Assembly: GCA_029256485.1 (NCBI GenBank)
Contig: JAQSXU010000119.1
Span: forward strand, 1-9,858
From: Clostridiaceae bacterium
GTDB lineage: Bacteria; Bacillota_A; Clostridia; Clostridiales; Clostridiaceae
Direction: 5' to 3'
Length of the DNA: 9,858 bases
Of the stretch, positions 6,988 through 9,858 are shown in pieces. Under the pieces are notes generated by a model. That model saw only the letters and a program-made list of their open reading frames with translations. It was not told the DNA's origin and did no database searches. A program made the translations under genes and the position numbers. Each line of letters starts with the position of its first letter. Position 1 is the stretch's first letter.

Positions 6988-7237
6988 CTTCTAATATTCC
7001 TAAATAATTAAGTACATTATTTACACAAGTTTCCTTATCAACATCATATTCTTCTAATAATATATTTAAAATATCCTTAACATAAATTTCTTCTCTCATT
7101 ATGTCCCAAATACGGCTTCCAACTGAATTTAGTGCAAAATACTTGCCTTTATCTAAATTCATCATTACTTTTTCCCCATTCAAATCTACATCATCTATTT
7201 CTTTATATTGACATACTTTTGTATTAACATTTATCAT
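6962..7237 (-). CDS. lasso leader-binding protein B1 (PqqD-like RRE)
   Basis: This is a RiPP recognition element of the PqqD fold that binds the precursor leader and hands it to B2. I start it at ATG 7237 (91 residues, MINVNTKVCQ), about 10 nt after AAAGGAAG. The upstream in-frame ATG at 7261 would add eight residues but has no ribosome site, and its added residues contain the likely one. Family features are the GEKVMMNLDKGKYFALN stretch (21-37) and NSVGSRIWDI (37-46), then helices around ILNILLEEYDVD and a C-terminal EELITV strand. Length and motifs agree with stand-alone B1 proteins of Firmicutes lasso clusters. It is the first gene of the operon and overlaps B2 by 26 nt. Confidence 0.9.
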   Translation of the reverse strand: MINVNTKVCQYKEIDDVDLNGEKVMMNLDKGKYFALNSVGSRIWDIMREEIYVKDILNILLEEYDVDKETCVNNVLNYLGILEDEELITVK

Positions 7238-7264
7238 ATTAGCTCTACTTCCTTTCTCCATTCT

Positions 7265-7280
7265 AAAGACTTAAATCTTT
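7265..7280. repeat. imperfect 16-bp palindrome just before B1
   Basis: AAAGACTTAAATCTTT is an inverted repeat with one mismatched pair, 27 nt before the chosen B1 start and downstream of the candidate promoter. It could be an operator or a small 5'-leader hairpin. With so few GC pairs the support is weak. Confidence 0.3.
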
Positions 7281-7315
7281 ATATTAACTTTTTATCCCTT
7301 GTAACTGTTTTACAT

Positions 7316-7343
7316 AGTATATATATTATTTTATTTTCAAAAA
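7316..7343 (-). promoter_or_regulatory. candidate promoter of the lasso operon
   Basis: On the minus strand TATACT (7316..7321, -10-like) lies 16 bp after TTTTTG (7338..7343, -35-like). Transcription would start near 7309, giving a leader of about 70 nt. A second candidate (TTACAA then TATAAA, nearer to B1) has poorer spacing. The 7262..7379 stretch holds no gene. Because a terminator lies at 7380..7411, the operon needs its own promoter here, which is the main argument. Confidence 0.35.
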
Positions 7344-7379
7344 ATTCCTAATTTTCCCATATTTATTGCAACATAAAAT

Positions 7380-7411
7380 AAAGGTAAAGGAAATATTATT
7401 CCCTTACCTTT
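7380..7411 (-). terminator. terminator after the S8 protein gene
   Basis: AAAGGTAA (7380..7387) pairs with TTACCTTT (7404..7411). After one mismatch the stem continues with GGAA/TTCC (7389..7392 with 7399..7402) and a short loop. In the minus direction it is followed by ATTTTATGTT. It begins 21 nt after the S8 stop. This suggests that the S8 gene and the lasso operon are mostly separate transcription units. Confidence 0.6.
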
Positions 7412-7432
7412 AACACTCATGAAAATAAATAA

Positions 7433-9811
7433 TCACAAAATGTCAGCCTTTAAAATTCCATATCCAAATTTTTTAATTGGCCCTAAATTAGTACAAATGG
7501 TAGGCAATAATTCTCTTAATTTAGTAACATTCATAGATGGTTTTTGTTGTTTTAACAGTGCGCAAATACCTCCAACCACCCCTAAACTTGCACCCATATT
7601 CTGAGTTGAAGTCACAATAATTTGTCCCGTATTAGAATATGCTGGAAATCCAACATAATAAGCTGAAACATCGAGATTATCTGTTTGATCAGTTACAAAA
7701 GGTGTATTATCGCTATTTAGCATAACTACACACAAATTGTCCTCTGTATTTGATGCTGAAAACTTGTCAATAGCATCTCCAGAACATTGTTTTACTATAG
7801 TAATTATTCCGGCTTCATTCATCTTTTTAAATAAAATATTCTTGCTTTCATATACTCCTAATAATAAATTTCTTGCTATAACAATATCCATTTTGTTATC
7901 TATACACCATTGAAGCGATGCATCTTGTAGGATTTCATTATTGTATGAATATCCACCACCATTTTGATTTTTTACTGAATAAAGTATACAATCTGGTGCT
8001 ATTGATTTTACTATACTTGCAGTTATTGTTCCTTGTCCATAATCATCTGAATTACTTGTTGTAGGATTAAAAGCTATATAATTAGGTCCATAAATAACCG
8101 AATCTATATTTCCTACTATATTAACTCCTGCATCTAATATAGCAACCTTAATGCCCTTTCCTGTAAATCCTCCATTTGTAACTTTAGAAATATTATAATT
8201 TTTAAGAATGGACTGTACTTGTGCCTCTAAGTCAGATAAAATATGAATTTCAATTTTTTTTACATATTCTCGTCCCTGAACCGAGAAACTTAAAGAAGAA
8301 ATTCCACCTTTATTAGCCTTAATTTCATTTGTTAACTGATTCACAGATAATACCGCCTCATCTAAACTTGAAATAAAAATATTCTGATTATTTAAAATCC
8401 TTGGTACTATTCTTACTATAGGTTTATAAATATCACCTATTTTAATAGTCTGAGGCATATATATAACCATATCATTTATAGCTATATTTTTTTCTATTGT
8501 TTCAATTTCTTCATAAGTCTTATAGTTTTCAGGTATTTTATATGCTTTTGGCATGCCATAACCAAATTTATCATCCTTACCAGTATCCCCGAGATCTTCA
8601 CAACTATCCATTAATAAATATTCAATTTCTTTAAACCTTAATTTCTTATTTTGCTGCTTTAATAGTGCAACTAGTCCGGAAATAATAGCTACTGAGCATG
8701 AAGTTCCACTATAGACTATTATGTTTCCGTTATTGTCATAACTTGGCATTGCATCTCCAAATGCAACAAAACTCATACCTTCACCATAATTAGAAAAGTC
8801 ACACAAACTTTTATCCTTATTTATTGCACCAGCACTAATTGTTGCATCATTACATGCAAATAAATTACCACTATTAATTCCACTATTTCCAAAACTACAA
8901 GTAATAATTACATTTTTAGCTGCTGCTTCTTTTGCTAAAGAAATCAGTTCATAATCCACATTTAAAATTTCTATACTCATATTTATAATATCAATGTCAT
9001 TTGATAGACACCACTTGATTCCTGCTTTTACATTTACCAATATATCATCTATATTACTTATATCAGTTTTTACTATTACACTATATAATTCGCAATCTGG
9101 AGCTATTCCAGTATCTCTTCCTGAAATAATTCCCGCTGTTGAAAAACCATGAGTACTAATATACCAATTACTATCACCACTGCTTGGGCTAGTCTCTGTA
9201 TAGGTATTTGTAATTGTATTAAGCCATCCTTTAATTTTAAGTTTATCAGGTAAACTGATAATTCCCCCTTCAATAACTGCTACTTTGACACCTATTCCAG
9301 TTATGCCTTTGTTCCATAAAGTTGTTACATCTAGTAAATTTAAATACTCATTATCTGTAATTACTTTTTTCTTAATTAAACAATTAACACTTATTTCACC
9401 ACATGCCGCATTTATAGTTGCAATTCCTTCATTAAGATAAGTCACCAACCCTACACTACTAACTTTTGCAATATTCTCATCCGAACTTGTCCAGATAATT
9501 GTCTTATTGCTTGCATCAATTGGATTTACACTGGCTGTCAATTGATAAGTTTCATTTACTGAAAGTGCCACGAAATAACTATTTAATTCTAATGAATTTA
9601 CAGGAACTTCATGGTATGAACAATTACCATTAACATATTCATTTAATACAGTTGAAAAATCTTTTAACTGATTCTCTAAATCAACAATTAAATTACACAT
9701 TGAATCAACTTGATTTTTTAGTTCTTCAATCTCTATCTTTAAACTTGCATAATTGTTCTTTATATTATCAAAATCATAAATAATTGTTGATTTTGTATTG
9801 TTATTTCCCAT
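7433..9811 (-). CDS. tandem subtilisin-like (S8) protein with two bacterial Ig-like domains
   Basis: The 792-residue protein has no signal peptide. Order: coiled coil (about 15-58), Big_2-type Ig-like domain (about 70-148), S8 domain 1 (160-428), a second Ig-like domain (about 445-525) and S8 domain 2 (540-792). Domain 1 has VAVIEGG (catalytic Asp replaced by Glu181), His221 in HGFSTAG, Asn309 in FGNSG and Ser371 in SGTSCS. Domain 2 has VAILDAG (Asp560) but Gln593 where His is expected, no oxyanion Asn (CSGD, 676-679) and Gly for the Ser (NMGAS, 738-742), so it should be inactive. The two halves share APDC.LYSV, LLKQQ and KFGYG..KA, showing internal duplication. The start is fixed by AGGAAGTGAT 6 nt before ATG. 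Its role is unknown. It may act in processing or binding of a peptide, but a link to the lasso operon rests on adjacency only. Confidence 0.88.
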   Translation of the reverse strand: MGNNNTKSTIIYDFDNIKNNYASLKIEIEELKNQVDSMCNLIVDLENQLKDFSTVLNEYVNGNCSYHEVPVNSLELNSYFVALSVNETYQLTASVNPIDASNKTIIWTSSDENIAKVSSVGLVTYLNEGIATINAACGEISVNCLIKKKVITDNEYLNLLDVTTLWNKGITGIGVKVAVIEGGIISLPDKLKIKGWLNTITNTYTETSPSSGDSNWYISTHGFSTAGIISGRDTGIAPDCELYSVIVKTDISNIDDILVNVKAGIKWCLSNDIDIINMSIEILNVDYELISLAKEAAAKNVIITCSFGNSGINSGNLFACNDATISAGAINKDKSLCDFSNYGEGMSFVAFGDAMPSYDNNGNIIVYSGTSCSVAIISGLVALLKQQNKKLRFKEIEYLLMDSCEDLGDTGKDDKFGYGMPKAYKIPENYKTYEEIETIEKNIAINDMVIYMPQTIKIGDIYKPIVRIVPRILNNQNIFISSLDEAVLSVNQLTNEIKANKGGISSLSFSVQGREYVKKIEIHILSDLEAQVQSILKNYNISKVTNGGFTGKGIKVAILDAGVNIVGNIDSVIYGPNYIAFNPTTSNSDDYGQGTITASIVKSIAPDCILYSVKNQNGGGYSYNNEILQDASLQWCIDNKMDIVIARNLLLGVYESKNILFKKMNEAGIITIVKQCSGDAIDKFSASNTEDNLCVVMLNSDNTPFVTDQTDNLDVSAYYVGFPAYSNTGQIIVTSTQNMGASLGVVGGICALLKQQKPSMNVTKLRELLPTICTNLGPIKKFGYGILKADIL
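8237..9604 (-). repeat. two Ig-like + S8 units within one gene (first unit and start of the second)
   Basis: The first unit runs from residue about 70 to 428 (nucleotides about 9604 to 8528) and the second from about 445 to the end (8479 to 7436). Both have the same order and end in the same motif, KFGYGMPKA (416-424) and KFGYGILKA (781-789). The copies have diverged widely at the active site, so the duplication is old or the second copy evolved under other constraints. Confidence 0.6.
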
Positions 9812-9817
9812 ATTAAA

Positions 9818-9827
9818 ATCACTTCCT
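9818..9827 (-). promoter_or_regulatory. ribosome binding site of the S8 protein gene
   Basis: AGGAAGTGAT differs from the ideal AGGAGGTGAT at one base and lies 6 nt before ATG 9811. It confirms the start, and hence the absence of a signal peptide. Only 31 nt of upstream sequence remain in the window, and no promoter can be judged there. Confidence 0.75.
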
Positions 9828-9858
9828 ATTAATTATTTTCTTATGTTAAATTAAAGAT

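Noticed and set aside
7433..9811. Lasso peptide isopeptidase
   Set aside because: Known lasso isopeptidases are prolyl-oligopeptidase-like (S9) proteins of proteobacteria; this is an S8 protein with a different fold and triad.
1..9858. CRISPR arrays, tRNA or rRNA genes, insertion sequences
   Set aside because: I saw no regularly spaced direct repeats, no cloverleaf-type GC-rich segment, no transposase and no target-site duplications.

Overview
The window comes from a very AT-rich, Gram-positive-type genome and is most likely Clostridium (sensu stricto) or a close relative. This rests on strong AGGAGG-type ribosome binding sites, a LytR-CpsA-Psr wall protein, Lys/Asn/Ile-rich proteins and lasso-peptide enzymes of the Firmicutes (paeninodin) type. 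The species cannot be fixed from the sequence.

The centre (about 1.6-7.3 kb) is a lasso-peptide gene cluster. On the minus strand, read from right to left, are B1 (leader-binding RRE protein), B2 (transglutaminase-fold leader peptidase), an HPr-kinase-like peptide kinase, C (asparagine-synthetase-like lasso cyclase), and last a 45-codon precursor gene A (3396..3533). The precursor is short and easy to miss. The genes are packed with overlaps or gaps of 2-48 nt and look like one operon. A plus-strand ABC exporter converges on it, and the two meet at a strong bidirectional terminator hairpin (3326..3359). Inferred pathway: B1 binds the leader, B2 cuts it off, C closes the macrolactam ring, the kinase phosphorylates the C-terminal Ser of the precursor, and the ABC protein exports the product.

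The precursor fits the family leader pattern (W5, P8, V10, L13, T18) and ends in Ser, as expected when a kinase is present. Its core does not obey the usual ring rule: with Thr at -2, the first acidic residue is core position 10 rather than 7-9. Either the cut is one residue later, giving a 9-residue Ala-to-Asp ring, or the ring is unusually large. This is the most interesting point in the window.

To the right (7433..9811, minus) lies a 792-residue, leaderless subtilisin-like protein built from two copies of a [bacterial Ig-like + S8] unit. The first S8 copy keeps His and Ser but has Glu for the catalytic Asp. The second keeps Asp but has lost His, Asn and Ser. It has its own ribosome site and a terminator before B1, so membership in the lasso operon is uncertain.

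To the left are an LCP-family wall-polymer ligase (390..1493, plus), a 26-codon membrane micro-ORF (109..189, minus), a perfect 20-bp inverted repeat between them (287..332), and at the very edge a well-formed promoter plus a 16-bp palindrome facing out of the window.
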